From Alistipes sp. (GTDB lineage: Bacteria; Bacteroidota; Bacteroidia; Bacteroidales; Rikenellaceae): a stretch of 34,344 nt of DNA. This document shows positions 25,004-33,321 of this stretch, piece after piece. The stretch is from NCBI GenBank assembly GCA_017421945.1, contig JAFOHD010000005.1:1-34344 (forward strand), in the 5' to 3' direction. The notes beneath the pieces are model-generated. The model saw only the letters and a program-made list of their open reading frames with translations. It was not told where the DNA came from and did not search any database. Made by a program: the position numbers and the translations under genes. Numbering within the stretch: position 1 is the first letter of the stretch; each line of letters starts with the position of its first letter.

Positions 25004-27193
25004 TTACTTTTTAGATGTTAGGCGTGAATAGGCACGTGTGACTTCGCGGGTGAGCTCCTCCGACATGCCTCCCTTGTCGAGCAGCTGCTTGCATGTTGCG
25101 GCAATCTGCTCCTTGTGTACCGAGATGTTGAACCAGGCCAGAGCCTCGGCCATCAGTACACGAATCTTCTCCTCCTCGCTCTCGTCGCTCAGAATCTTGC
25201 AGAAGGTATCGGTGAACTGGTGGTAGGGGTGGTTCTTGAGCGCAGCAATGTAGAATGGACGCCAACGCTTGTCCTCGCGGTCGGTGAAGTTGCGCAGAGC
25301 CGATGGCTCGCCATTGTCGGCTGTGCGGGTATCCACATAACGCTTAATCTCCTCCTTATATCTTTGGGCATTATGGAATGTAGCCTTCTCAAAACGCTTC
25401 TCGATGGCTGCCAGCACCTTGTCGCGGTCGAATGATGCCAGGGCAAACGTGGTCTGGAACATCACACGAATCGAGTTGTTGTCCCTGATGTATGACTCAA
25501 TGAGCAGGGGAATGAAATCCTCATCGCCCACCTGACCCATGCGTGTCACGGCAATGCGACGAATAAACTCATACTCATCGCTCCACGCCTTCATCAATAT
25601 CTGTTTGTAGTTATGGTCGTCAAGACGCTCCGAAAGGCGCATTGCAGTGCCGCGCACCACGGCATAGGGTGACTGCATATACTTATCAAGCAACACATTT
25701 GAAACACCCTCATAGTCAAGCTCCATAAGGCGGGTCATCGCCAGACACTGCATATCGGGCAACTCGTGCGAGAGCTGCTTCAGCCAGTACTCCGAACTAT
25801 TGTTTAGGGCATTGCGGTTGATATCGTACTTTGCCGCCTCGGGGTGGTGGAACGCCAGCGTAGGGTCGCCGTGGATGTGCGATTCGAGTATGTTAATATG
25901 CTTTGCCCACACGCCTATACGTGCGCCATAGCCCAGCAGTCCCATCAAATCATACGATGTCTTGTCCTGCAACACGTTCACACTGTTTGCCCAGCCGATG
26001 ACACACTTACCCTCGGCAAAGATGAACTTGCCGGCAATGTAGTCGCCGTTGCGGAAGTCGCCGTTGAAGCAGGCGTCAAAGAATACCATGCGCACGTTGG
26101 GACGTATGTCGTTAATCTCCTCGAGGATGATGCCGGTTTTGAGGTCGAGCAACGAGTCCTTGTCAATCATGGCCTGCTCGTTGGCATTGGTGTGCCACTT
26201 CACCGAGTCAAGGCCCCACTTCTCGGCCATTTTGTTGGCTGACGCGGGACTGCGACGATACTGTCCGCGCAGGCGGAACTCCATCTGCTCGATATGCTCG
26301 TCAATGTCGCTTGTCTGCGGGTCTCCCGACACATACATGCGGAAGTAGTCACCGTGCTGGTGCCAAATCATGAAGTCGAGGTCGTCGCGGCGCAACTCAC
26401 GTATGCAGTCATATTTCATGTATGGCTCCATGCTGTAACGCGTGAAGCGTGCGTTGTTGCGATTCTTGAAACGATCGCCAAACTGCTCATTCACAATCTG
26501 TTGCTCGCTGCGCCATGCCACCAGCGAATTTGAGTGCGAGCCGTGGCCTGTGTATGAGAGGAACTGGTCAAACTCATTTTTCGACTTATGCTCGGCAACG
26601 GCCTTCTTCAGGTATGCCGATATCTGCTTGTAGGCATCGCCATTGCTCTGCTGTGGCTTGATGCGTGCCGAGTAGATGTCGCACTCGATGTATTGAGGAG
26701 ACGTGGGATTCATGGCGAAGAAGTGCATCAGGCCCTGTGCTGGATGCTCCTCCAGACGGTCGAATTGCAGGTCAAAGTCATCATAGTAGCGGTCTGAAGG
26801 TACGCTGCACTCCTCAATAGGATGCTTGCGCTCGTCCATCTTGAATGCCGTTGTGAGGTGCTGCGCACGCAGTACCATGGCAATAGGAATGTCACCTACA
26901 AATACGCAACCCTCGATGTTGTGTTTCTTGTGCAGCGTGATAAGCTCGGCACGCACCTGCTCGGGTGTAGCCCAGTTGTCGGCAACGATAAATGTGGGCA
27001 GTCCTTCACTCTCGATGGTCTGCTTGTAGAGCATAAGCTCGGCGCGACACTTCTCGAAAGTGGTGTTGTCAACAATCACGGCAAATGATGAGTAACCCTT
27101 CGTTGCGGGCTGCTCGATATGCTTCGCCTGCACGTGCGACATGCTCGCCATGCAGAATAGTGTTGCCAGGAATAGTTTCTTTATAAAGTTCAT
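25004..27193 (-). CDS. C25 (gingipain-like) cysteine peptidase with HEAT-like repeats, copy 1
   Basis: A 729-residue paralogue of the downstream gene, separated by only 6 bases. Signal peptide about 1-23. The dyad is His280-Gly281 in IWHQHGDYF and Cys375 in FFDACFNGDF. A second His-Gly at 217-218 (YTGHGSHSNS) has the look of a C25 HG motif but is not conserved in copy 2 (YAGAAYNSDC), so 280 is the better catalytic candidate. HEAT-like helices follow from about residue 470 (AVVRGTAMRLSERL, FIRRIAVTRMGQVGDEDFI, IRVLMAEALAWFNISV). The C-terminus is helical, with no type IX secretion domain. It begins 73 bases after the DUF6850 gene; that gap holds only a weak five-pair hairpin (27224-27236). Confidence 0.85.
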   Translation of the reverse strand: MNFIKKLFLATLFCMASMSHVQAKHIEQPATKGYSSFAVIVDNTTFEKCRAELMLYKQTIESEGLPTFIVADNWATPEQVRAELITLHKKHNIEGCVFVGDIPIAMVLRAQHLTTAFKMDERKHPIEECSVPSDRYYDDFDLQFDRLEEHPAQGLMHFFAMNPTSPQYIECDIYSARIKPQQSNGDAYKQISAYLKKAVAEHKSKNEFDQFLSYTGHGSHSNSLVAWRSEQQIVNEQFGDRFKNRNNARFTRYSMEPYMKYDCIRELRRDDLDFMIWHQHGDYFRMYVSGDPQTSDIDEHIEQMEFRLRGQYRRSPASANKMAEKWGLDSVKWHTNANEQAMIDKDSLLDLKTGIILEEINDIRPNVRMVFFDACFNGDFRNGDYIAGKFIFAEGKCVIGWANSVNVLQDKTSYDLMGLLGYGARIGVWAKHINILESHIHGDPTLAFHHPEAAKYDINRNALNNSSEYWLKQLSHELPDMQCLAMTRLMELDYEGVSNVLLDKYMQSPYAVVRGTAMRLSERLDDHNYKQILMKAWSDEYEFIRRIAVTRMGQVGDEDFIPLLIESYIRDNNSIRVMFQTTFALASFDRDKVLAAIEKRFEKATFHNAQRYKEEIKRYVDTRTADNGEPSALRNFTDREDKRWRPFYIAALKNHPYHQFTDTFCKILSDESEEEKIRVLMAEALAWFNISVHKEQIAATCKQLLDKGGMSEELTREVTRAYSRLTSKK

Positions 27194-27266
27194 CTTATAA
27201 GCTATTTACACCCAAAAGCAACCCTTCCTGGGGAAGAGCTGCCTTCGGGAGATTGTTTTTCAAATA

Positions 27267-28859
27267 TTAGAAGGTCAGACCAGCCTTAACCACTGCCCAT
27301 GTGCGATCTCCGAAAGGATATGCCGCAGGGGCTGATGTAGCCTTGTGATGGTCGATTGTTGCCTGCACAAAGAGTGACGAATTCTCACTAATGATGCCCT
27401 TGCGTGTGTAGCTGAGCTCGCCACCCAGCGAGAAGGCGTCGTTGAGCAGGAAGTGGTAGTCGCGCAACACCATGTCGGTGTAAATCATCGACTCGGCATT
27501 GTTGCCCGTGTAGCTGTGTGAGCCGTCGAGGTTGCTCTTCAGGCCTCCGTTCACACCCACCAGAATCATATTCTTGCCAAACTCAAAGTTCTTCTTCAGA
27601 CTAAGCTTCAGGTTGAGGTTTTCAACCATCTGCTCGCTCAATGGAATGTAATACACATCCTCCAGCTTCTCGTAGTTGGCATCAATGCCCACCAGCCACT
27701 TGTAGGCATTGGCATCGTCAAGGTTCATATAGTCGAGGTTGAAGTTAATCTGCTGGGTTGAGAAGTTCGAGCGCACGCTCTTTGACATGACAATCCACTG
27801 CGCCACCTCGTGTGAATTATCCCACACCTGCACATACTCGATACCATCTAAGCTGCGGTCGTAGTACTGTGCCTTGGCAAAGAGTGTGTTGCTTGAGTTC
27901 ATCTGCCACTTGAGGTTGGCCGAAAGGTCCCAGATGTTCTCCTTTGTAGAGCCGATGATTTTGGGTTGTGTGTAGTTGTTGTTTACATCCTCCACCGCAA
28001 AGGCATACTTTGCCGAGAGCAGCAGCGTGAGGTCATCACCGCCAAACGAGTACTGCAAGCCTCCGCCAAGCGAGTTGGCGTTGTAGTCGCGCAAGCCTGA
28101 AAGTGTGCCGCTACCAATCTCGCCCGTGTTGAAGAAACCTGGAGCTACCACCTCCCATACGGGCTGTGTCTTGATGGTCACCGAGTTGGCCGCTGTGCCG
28201 TCCTCACGGCGTGAGTAGTATTGGAAATTGGCACCTATGGCGTGCTTGCCGGCCTTGAATACCAGCGAAGGTGTGATGGTGAACTTCGACATCTGCACGT
28301 TTGGACGTGGGTCCATCTGCTTTGCACCTTGGGCATTCTCGTAATCAAGGCCCACACCTACAATCCAATGTTCACCCAGCAAGGGTGTTGCACTCTTCAT
28401 GCCGAGCTTGTAGCTCTGGTTAATCCAGTTGCTCAGGTTCTGGTCGGCAATGTAGAATGGTGTGCCACGCAGGGGGTCGATGAGCGAAGCGTTGAACGCT
28501 GCGTCACGCACCTTCTCGCGTGAATAGTCGAAGTAACCCCACAGGAACACTCCTTTCAGGTCCTTCATCTGACCTCCACCATCGGTAGAGAAGCCGTAGC
28601 CGTTGTTGTCGGCTCCAAGCTGTGTGCGCTTGAAGTTACCCTTTGTCTGGTTGTAGTTGATGCCCAGCTGGCTGTAATAACCCATCTGGTCGAGTTGCGC
28701 ACCGGCGGTGTTGTCGGTGTTCGAGAACCAGAGGCTCTCCATCTTTTTGCGCTCGATGCTCTGCAATGAGCTGCCCTCCTGCTGTGCCAACGCTGCGGTT
28801 GAGATGAATGTCAGAGCAAGAGCGAAAAATGTATATTTATTTATGCTTTTCATAATCAT
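27267..28859 (-). CDS. DUF6850-type outer-membrane beta-barrel protein
   Basis: A 530-residue protein with a signal peptide (about 1-25, ALAQQ) and, after a short helical linker, a chain of alternating hydrophobic strands and aromatic girdle residues running to the C-terminal strand WAVVKAGLTF, which ends in Phe as outer-membrane barrels do. Sequence character (YSQLGINYNQTKGNF, LLGEHWIVGVGLDYENAQG, GGGLQYSFGGDDLTLL) and its place after a DUF4876 gene fit the DUF6850 family of Bacteroidales. It has no plug or TonB box. An in-frame ATG at 28853 is an alternative start. It probably works with the upstream receptor and lipoprotein, but its function is unknown. Confidence 0.82.
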   Translation of the reverse strand: MIMKSINKYTFFALALTFISTAALAQQEGSSLQSIERKKMESLWFSNTDNTAGAQLDQMGYYSQLGINYNQTKGNFKRTQLGADNNGYGFSTDGGGQMKDLKGVFLWGYFDYSREKVRDAAFNASLIDPLRGTPFYIADQNLSNWINQSYKLGMKSATPLLGEHWIVGVGLDYENAQGAKQMDPRPNVQMSKFTITPSLVFKAGKHAIGANFQYYSRREDGTAANSVTIKTQPVWEVVAPGFFNTGEIGSGTLSGLRDYNANSLGGGLQYSFGGDDLTLLLSAKYAFAVEDVNNNYTQPKIIGSTKENIWDLSANLKWQMNSSNTLFAKAQYYDRSLDGIEYVQVWDNSHEVAQWIVMSKSVRSNFSTQQINFNLDYMNLDDANAYKWLVGIDANYEKLEDVYYIPLSEQMVENLNLKLSLKKNFEFGKNMILVGVNGGLKSNLDGSHSYTGNNAESMIYTDMVLRDYHFLLNDAFSLGGELSYTRKGIISENSSLFVQATIDHHKATSAPAAYPFGDRTWAVVKAGLTF

Positions 28860-28877
28860 GCCTCATTTTCGGTTAAA

Positions 28878-30173
28878 CTACTCTGAAACTTTGCCTCCCC
28901 ATGCTGGACGACCTACGTTGTAACGACGAATTGTTGGGTCGTTGCATACCTCGAAGTCGGCAGTTGAGTTGTTGGTATCTTGGAAAATTGGAGAGCCATC
29001 CTCTCGGTAGCTGTCAATCTTACGAGCTACGCTCTTGCCGTTATAGAAGCCATCAACTGTTGCGGCGCCCGAATCCAATATGCCTGGAATACGTTTCATA
29101 TTCAAGTCGTTAGATGATGGGATGCACTCCACTGCATCTATGACATTCTCAATAGGAATACGTGCATACTGCTGACCGTTGCTACCCACCTGTGCCGATG
29201 TAGTTACACCCTCCTGCCAGTAGTCTGAATCGAATTCCAAATTCTTACCAGGCTGGTAGAGAGCCAATGCTGAACCATCGACAGTTGTGAGCCACATCAT
29301 CTTGTTGATAAAGCCAGACCAAAATACGTAGGGTACGTCGGGAATCTCGGCATTAATGCGCTGCTGATTACCAGTCCAGCACTCAAAATCAACACTTGTG
29401 GTAGAGTTTACAATCGATGTGCCGCCTGAAATCTCAATGTGGTTGGCAGCCTCCTGTGCAAATACGATTGATTCGCCTGGAGCCAAAGGATAGTCATCTC
29501 CATCGCCCTTAATTTGCCATACGGTCACTGCGTACGCATAATTATCCTTGCCATCGATAGCTGGCCATTCAGGAAGAGCTGTAGTAGGATACTCAGGAAC
29601 CAAGTTGGCGAAGCACAAGTGGTCAAGGTAGATTACCTTATTGGTGTTGTTGTAAACCTCATAGAATTGGTCACGGAAGTACCAACCCTCGGAACCGGCA
29701 TAGAACAACTCCTTAAATACAAGAGGTGAGTCCTTGATGATAGGGGTAATCAATACCTCGGAAGTTGACTCAGCAGCCTCCTCAACTGATATATTCTTTG
29801 TGAGTGGAGTGTTTTGGGCCAAGCCGTTGAGGATATAGTTGATACCCTCCTCTGATGGCAGGATGCTGCGTACAACGATATTATAGATGCCGGGGATAAC
29901 ATTTGCTTGGGCTATACCATCGGCGTTAACTTTAGCTTCGGTTTCAATCTGCTCGGCGAAGTTTACAAATGTTACTTCGAGATTCTGATACCAATCTGCT
30001 GGTGCTGCAACCTTATCACCCTCAGATGTTGTCAACTCGCGGATATTAATCTTATAAGCAACATCAATGAGCTCTACAACCTCTGCTTCGCGAGCCTCGT
30101 TCATCATCTCGGCACACGATGTCGCTGCAAATGCGGCGCAGAGTGCAGCTATGTAATAAATATATCTTTTCAT
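28878..30173 (-). CDS. DUF4876 family lipoprotein
   Basis: A 431-residue lipoprotein: signal MKRYIYYIAALCAAFAATSC with acceptor Cys20. An N-terminal region (about 35-150) reads like a carbohydrate-binding or CarboxypepD-type beta domain (VNADGIAQANVIPGIYNIVV). It is followed by the segment characteristic of DUF4876 (FKELFYAGSEG then YEVYNNTNKVIYLDHL), which has a lamin-tail-like beta-sandwich appearance. No acidic export signal directly follows the Cys (CAEMMNEAREAE is only partly acidic), so surface display is plausible but unclear. It starts 17 bases after the TonB-dependent receptor and 18 bases before the DUF6850 gene, a tight operon. It occupies the lipoprotein slot that SusD or heme-binding partners fill in other receptor systems. 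Confidence 0.85.
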   Translation of the reverse strand: MKRYIYYIAALCAAFAATSCAEMMNEAREAEVVELIDVAYKINIRELTTSEGDKVAAPADWYQNLEVTFVNFAEQIETEAKVNADGIAQANVIPGIYNIVVRSILPSEEGINYILNGLAQNTPLTKNISVEEAAESTSEVLITPIIKDSPLVFKELFYAGSEGWYFRDQFYEVYNNTNKVIYLDHLCFANLVPEYPTTALPEWPAIDGKDNYAYAVTVWQIKGDGDDYPLAPGESIVFAQEAANHIEISGGTSIVNSTTSVDFECWTGNQQRINAEIPDVPYVFWSGFINKMMWLTTVDGSALALYQPGKNLEFDSDYWQEGVTTSAQVGSNGQQYARIPIENVIDAVECIPSSNDLNMKRIPGILDSGAATVDGFYNGKSVARKIDSYREDGSPIFQDTNNSTADFEVCNDPTIRRYNVGRPAWGGKVSE

Positions 30174-30190
30174 ATCTCTTGCGTTTTTAA

Positions 30191-33010
30191 CTATTTAATT
30201 GTTGCATTGAGCGACAGACCGAAGAAGAAGGCGCGGTCGTTACGGCGACGGAACGAGCCCGGAGTCTTGCTGCTCTCCCACAGCGGAGTGCTGCGGAATG
30301 CGTTGTTGGCATAGAACGAGATGCGCAGGAAGTCCTTAATCTCCTTTGTCACGTTCACGTTCATACACAACACGGGCGACATGTAGCTGTCCTTTATGTT
30401 GCGGCGGACGTCGAGGTCCTGTCTTACGTCGAGCTTTTTGAACTCGTCCATCTTGAGCATATCCTCGGTGAGGTTGTAAACCTTGCCATTCTCAACCGAG
30501 ATATACTGTGTTGGAATCTCGTCGTTCAGGTACTTCATCCACGAGCCTTCGCGCCACATCACGTTTGCTGTTGCCGAGATAACAAAGCCGATGCTTGGGA
30601 TGTTGTGTACGGCCTTCAGGTTTGTAGAGAGGCTCTCGTAGAATGAACTCTTGCGGGAGTTGAACACACCCATGTGGTTGTAGTAGTTACCCGAGTTGGC
30701 ACGGCTAAACGACAGACCGTTGTTCCAGCTCTCGGTGCGGCTCCATACTCCATCCAGGATGAAACGTGTGCGGATGGCATCAATACGGCCAAAGTCGATA
30801 GATGCCTCAATACCGCGTGTCTCATACGATGAGTTGTTGGTTGGGGTGGTGTATGCGAGCAGAGCCTTCTGGCGTGATACCTCGCGCAGCGTTGGCATCG
30901 AGCCATTGGCAGGGTACTCCACGGCTTCGTATGTTACCATATCGACGCTCTTGAATGTGTCGAGTGTGGTGCTGTACATGTAGCCGTTGTTGCTGCTGTC
31001 GTTGAACGCTGTCACCTGACCTGTCACCTGACCAATCTTGAAGTCAATGCCCACCTCATATTTCTGGGTTGTAGCCATCTCCAGCTCATTGTTCTTGGTG
31101 TCGAAGGCGTGAGTGGTCACCACCTGGAACTTCTGAGAGTCGGTGGCGGTAGTCGATTGCGAGTTGTTGAAGTTCAGCAGGTCGAAGTAGGCCTCCTGGG
31201 GGTTGAGCATCTCAAGCGTAGGGGTCTTGGCTGTGATACCATAGCCCCCACGGATGGTCAGATGCTCGGGAATGATGTCAAACGAGAGGTTTACACGTGG
31301 TGCAACCACATCGTCAAAACCGAAGATGTTGTCATAGCGCACACCCGCAACGATATTGAGGTTGCGGCTGCCCATCTTCCAGTTGAATGACTCCTCGGCA
31401 AATAGTCCGAGAGAGTTCATGAATGGAATATCGTCATAAGAACGCTCACGCTGCGTTGAGAGGTTGTCGGAAGATGTACGCAGAGGCTGTCCTCCGAAAA
31501 TCTTACCCTCGCCGACATTGCCCTCGTTGCGGAAGTCGGCACCCAGCTTGATGAAGTGAGATGTGTTGCCTGCTGTGCCGGCAAAGTTAGCAATGACCTG
31601 CGCATAGGTGTTAAGCTCCTTACCGCGCACGCTGTAATTATACATATATGTATTTGGGGTGCGGAGTGCATATTCGCCCTCGGGGTTGGTGATGACGGTT
31701 CCGTCCTCAAGAGTGACCTTGCCGCCTGGGGCGCTTGTGGTGGTGACACCGTTGGTCTTTGATGTTGAGAATGCCGCCTCGGCATTTAATGCCTGGTCCT
31801 CGAAAAAACTATCCTTGTCGGTATAGGTGAACGATGCCGCATACTTCAGGTTGTTGAACCATCCCTTGTTGAAGGAGAATGTACCCTTGGTGTTGAAGCG
31901 GAAGCGGTCCTCCTTCTGCAATGCGTTGCGGAAGTCGTTGTCGTCGCCAGGTGTGGGCTTCGCCTTGTCGCGGTAAATACCCACCGAGAGTGTGGAGTTG
32001 GTGTACCACTTGCCGATGTTGTTGGTGTAACCCACCTGACCATTCACACGCTCATAGTGAGAGTGGCCCTCGGTAGGCTTGTACTGCGAGTAGGAGTAGT
32101 CGGCACTGTAATTTACAGCACCTGCCTTGCTGCCCACTGCGCCCAGCTGCACACCGTGGTTTGCCGACACCTGATAGAGGTTGGGGTTCATCGTGAGCTT
32201 CACGTTCAGCGGTGCACGACCAGCCTTTGAGTTTACGATGACGGCTCCCGAAGCGATGTCGCCATACTCAACCGATGCAATACCACGGATAACCTCCACC
32301 GACTCGATGTTGTCGGTAGAAATCTGGCGCATATCAATACCCGATGTGGGCGTTGCCATAGCCGCCTCGCCTGGAACTGCCGCAGCGGCAAACGGCATCT
32401 TACCTGCGCCGAGCGACTGCAAGTTGGCGTTGTTTGACATTGGCGAGCCGTCCATGATGATGGCTGTGCCGAAGCTCGAGCCGCCACGAATAGCGAAACT
32501 TGACGCCTTGCTCAGGGTGAGTGTGCGGGTGTCGGGAGTTGAAGCTCCTGGCAGCAGGCTCATTACGTCGGCAAGTGATGACGACTGTATGTGGTCCATT
32601 GCCGTACGTGAGATAGTGGATGCCGTAGCGGCGCCCGCTTTGCTTGCCGTAGCTGTAACCACAACATCCTCAACCTTGAAGTTTGCCGCCACAAGCTCAA
32701 ATTTGAGTGAGTTCTCGCCGGCCTTCAATGTGATTGTCTGCTCAAGATTTTCGTAGCCGAGGAATGAAATCTGCATCTTGTAACTGCCTGCGGCAATCTG
32801 CTTGATGGTGAAGTCTCCCTCGGAATTGGTAACGGCCTGCAATCCTGTCTCGGGGAAGTGGACAAGAGCGTAGGCTACAGCCTGCTTCGTGTCGACAGAG
32901 ATGACCTTACCTTGTAAAGAGGCTTTTTGCTGCGCAAACGATGGAGTGGCAACGCCTAACATCGCCACCGCTATCATAAGGCAGAGTTTTGTGAATGTTT
33001 TCATACGCAT
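30191..33010 (-). CDS. TonB-dependent outer-membrane receptor
   Basis: A 939-residue importer. It has a signal peptide (about 1-27, SFAQQ), a CarboxypepD-like regulatory-type domain (about 31-110: LQGKVISVDTKQAVAYALV), then VEDVVVTATASK leading into the plug (about 118-265: FAIRGGSSFGTAIIMDGSP and ESVEVIRGIASVEYGDIASGAVIV), then a 22-strand-type barrel ending RAFFFGLSLNATIK. The plug motifs are of the siderophore/cobalamin/peptide receptor kind, not SusC: there is no adjacent SusD and no long SusC signature. The start may be the ATG at 33004 instead. It is the first gene of the operon, with two candidate promoters upstream. The imported substrate is unknown. Confidence 0.93.
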   Translation of the reverse strand: MRMKTFTKLCLMIAVAMLGVATPSFAQQKASLQGKVISVDTKQAVAYALVHFPETGLQAVTNSEGDFTIKQIAAGSYKMQISFLGYENLEQTITLKAGENSLKFELVAANFKVEDVVVTATASKAGAATASTISRTAMDHIQSSSLADVMSLLPGASTPDTRTLTLSKASSFAIRGGSSFGTAIIMDGSPMSNNANLQSLGAGKMPFAAAAVPGEAAMATPTSGIDMRQISTDNIESVEVIRGIASVEYGDIASGAVIVNSKAGRAPLNVKLTMNPNLYQVSANHGVQLGAVGSKAGAVNYSADYSYSQYKPTEGHSHYERVNGQVGYTNNIGKWYTNSTLSVGIYRDKAKPTPGDDNDFRNALQKEDRFRFNTKGTFSFNKGWFNNLKYAASFTYTDKDSFFEDQALNAEAAFSTSKTNGVTTTSAPGGKVTLEDGTVITNPEGEYALRTPNTYMYNYSVRGKELNTYAQVIANFAGTAGNTSHFIKLGADFRNEGNVGEGKIFGGQPLRTSSDNLSTQRERSYDDIPFMNSLGLFAEESFNWKMGSRNLNIVAGVRYDNIFGFDDVVAPRVNLSFDIIPEHLTIRGGYGITAKTPTLEMLNPQEAYFDLLNFNNSQSTTATDSQKFQVVTTHAFDTKNNELEMATTQKYEVGIDFKIGQVTGQVTAFNDSSNNGYMYSTTLDTFKSVDMVTYEAVEYPANGSMPTLREVSRQKALLAYTTPTNNSSYETRGIEASIDFGRIDAIRTRFILDGVWSRTESWNNGLSFSRANSGNYYNHMGVFNSRKSSFYESLSTNLKAVHNIPSIGFVISATANVMWREGSWMKYLNDEIPTQYISVENGKVYNLTEDMLKMDEFKKLDVRQDLDVRRNIKDSYMSPVLCMNVNVTKEIKDFLRISFYANNAFRSTPLWESSKTPGSFRRRNDRAFFFGLSLNATIK

Positions 33011-33052
33011 TTATCACTTATTAAATTTACTCTTATGGTGAAAAGGCTACTG

Positions 33053-33060
33053 CAAAGATA
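33053..33060 (-). promoter_or_regulatory. Proximal -7 element of the receptor operon
   Basis: Plus-strand CAAAGATA gives TATCTTTG on the minus strand. It belongs to the recurring 9-mer GCAAAGATA. It would give a leader of about 35 bases to the ATG at 33010. No matching -33 element is seen at the right distance. Confidence 0.5.
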
Positions 33061-33147
33061 TGCATCATCACAAAGCAAGCCCTCCACCCTAAAAATGGGT
33101 TTTTGACAAATGCTTTTGTGAAAATAAATACCTAACCTAATCGGTTG

Positions 33148-33179
33148 CAAACATATTGAAAATCCTTTATTTATACAAG
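33148..33179 (-). promoter_or_regulatory. Distal promoter candidate of the receptor operon
   Basis: CAAACATA at 33148-33155 (TATGTTTG on the minus strand) and CAAG at 33176-33179 (CTTG) are 20 bases apart, a good -33/-7 pair. It would give a leader of about 130 bases. The palindrome at 33180-33195 abuts its -33 side, a natural place for an operator. Confidence 0.5.
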
Positions 33180-33222
33180 AAAAAATGCATTTTTTTTGCT
33201 ATTTGAGAGCCGAAAAATGCAT
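33180..33222. repeat. Palindrome plus direct repeat upstream of the receptor promoter
   Basis: The 16 bases 33180-33195 (AAAAAATGCATTTTTT) are a perfect palindrome. Its core AAAAATGCAT (33181-33190) recurs at 33213-33222, 32 bases away, close to three helical turns. Position next to the -33 element suggests an operator for the receptor operon; AT-richness makes chance possible. Confidence 0.45.
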
Positions 33223-33321
33223 AAATAAATGTCTGTAACCACTATGTAAGGTTGTGATTTTGCGATAAATGGGAGTGCTTTTGCGACGATACGCAATGGC
33301 GCATAATTATGCCGAGTGAAA

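Larger units (their letters stand above)
33011..33321 (-). other. Intergenic leader/regulatory region of the receptor operon (no gene)
   Basis: This 311-base AT-rich gap between the sigma-factor stop and the receptor start holds no convincing gene. It contains two minus-strand promoter candidates (33148-33179 and 33053-33060), a 16-base perfect palindrome at 33180-33195, a direct repeat AAAAATGCAT at 33181 and 33213, a direct repeat TTTTGCGA at 33258 and 33279, a short hairpin TTGCG/CGCAA at 33281-33296, and a 12-base palindrome GCATAATTATGC at 33301-33312 just after the sigma stop. No classic terminator with a U-run follows the sigma gene. Confidence 0.6.

Noticed and set aside
30191..33010. 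SusC-type receptor of a glycan utilisation locus
   Set aside because: No SusD gene is adjacent, the partner lipoprotein is DUF4876, and the length and plug pattern fit non-SusC TonB-dependent receptors better.
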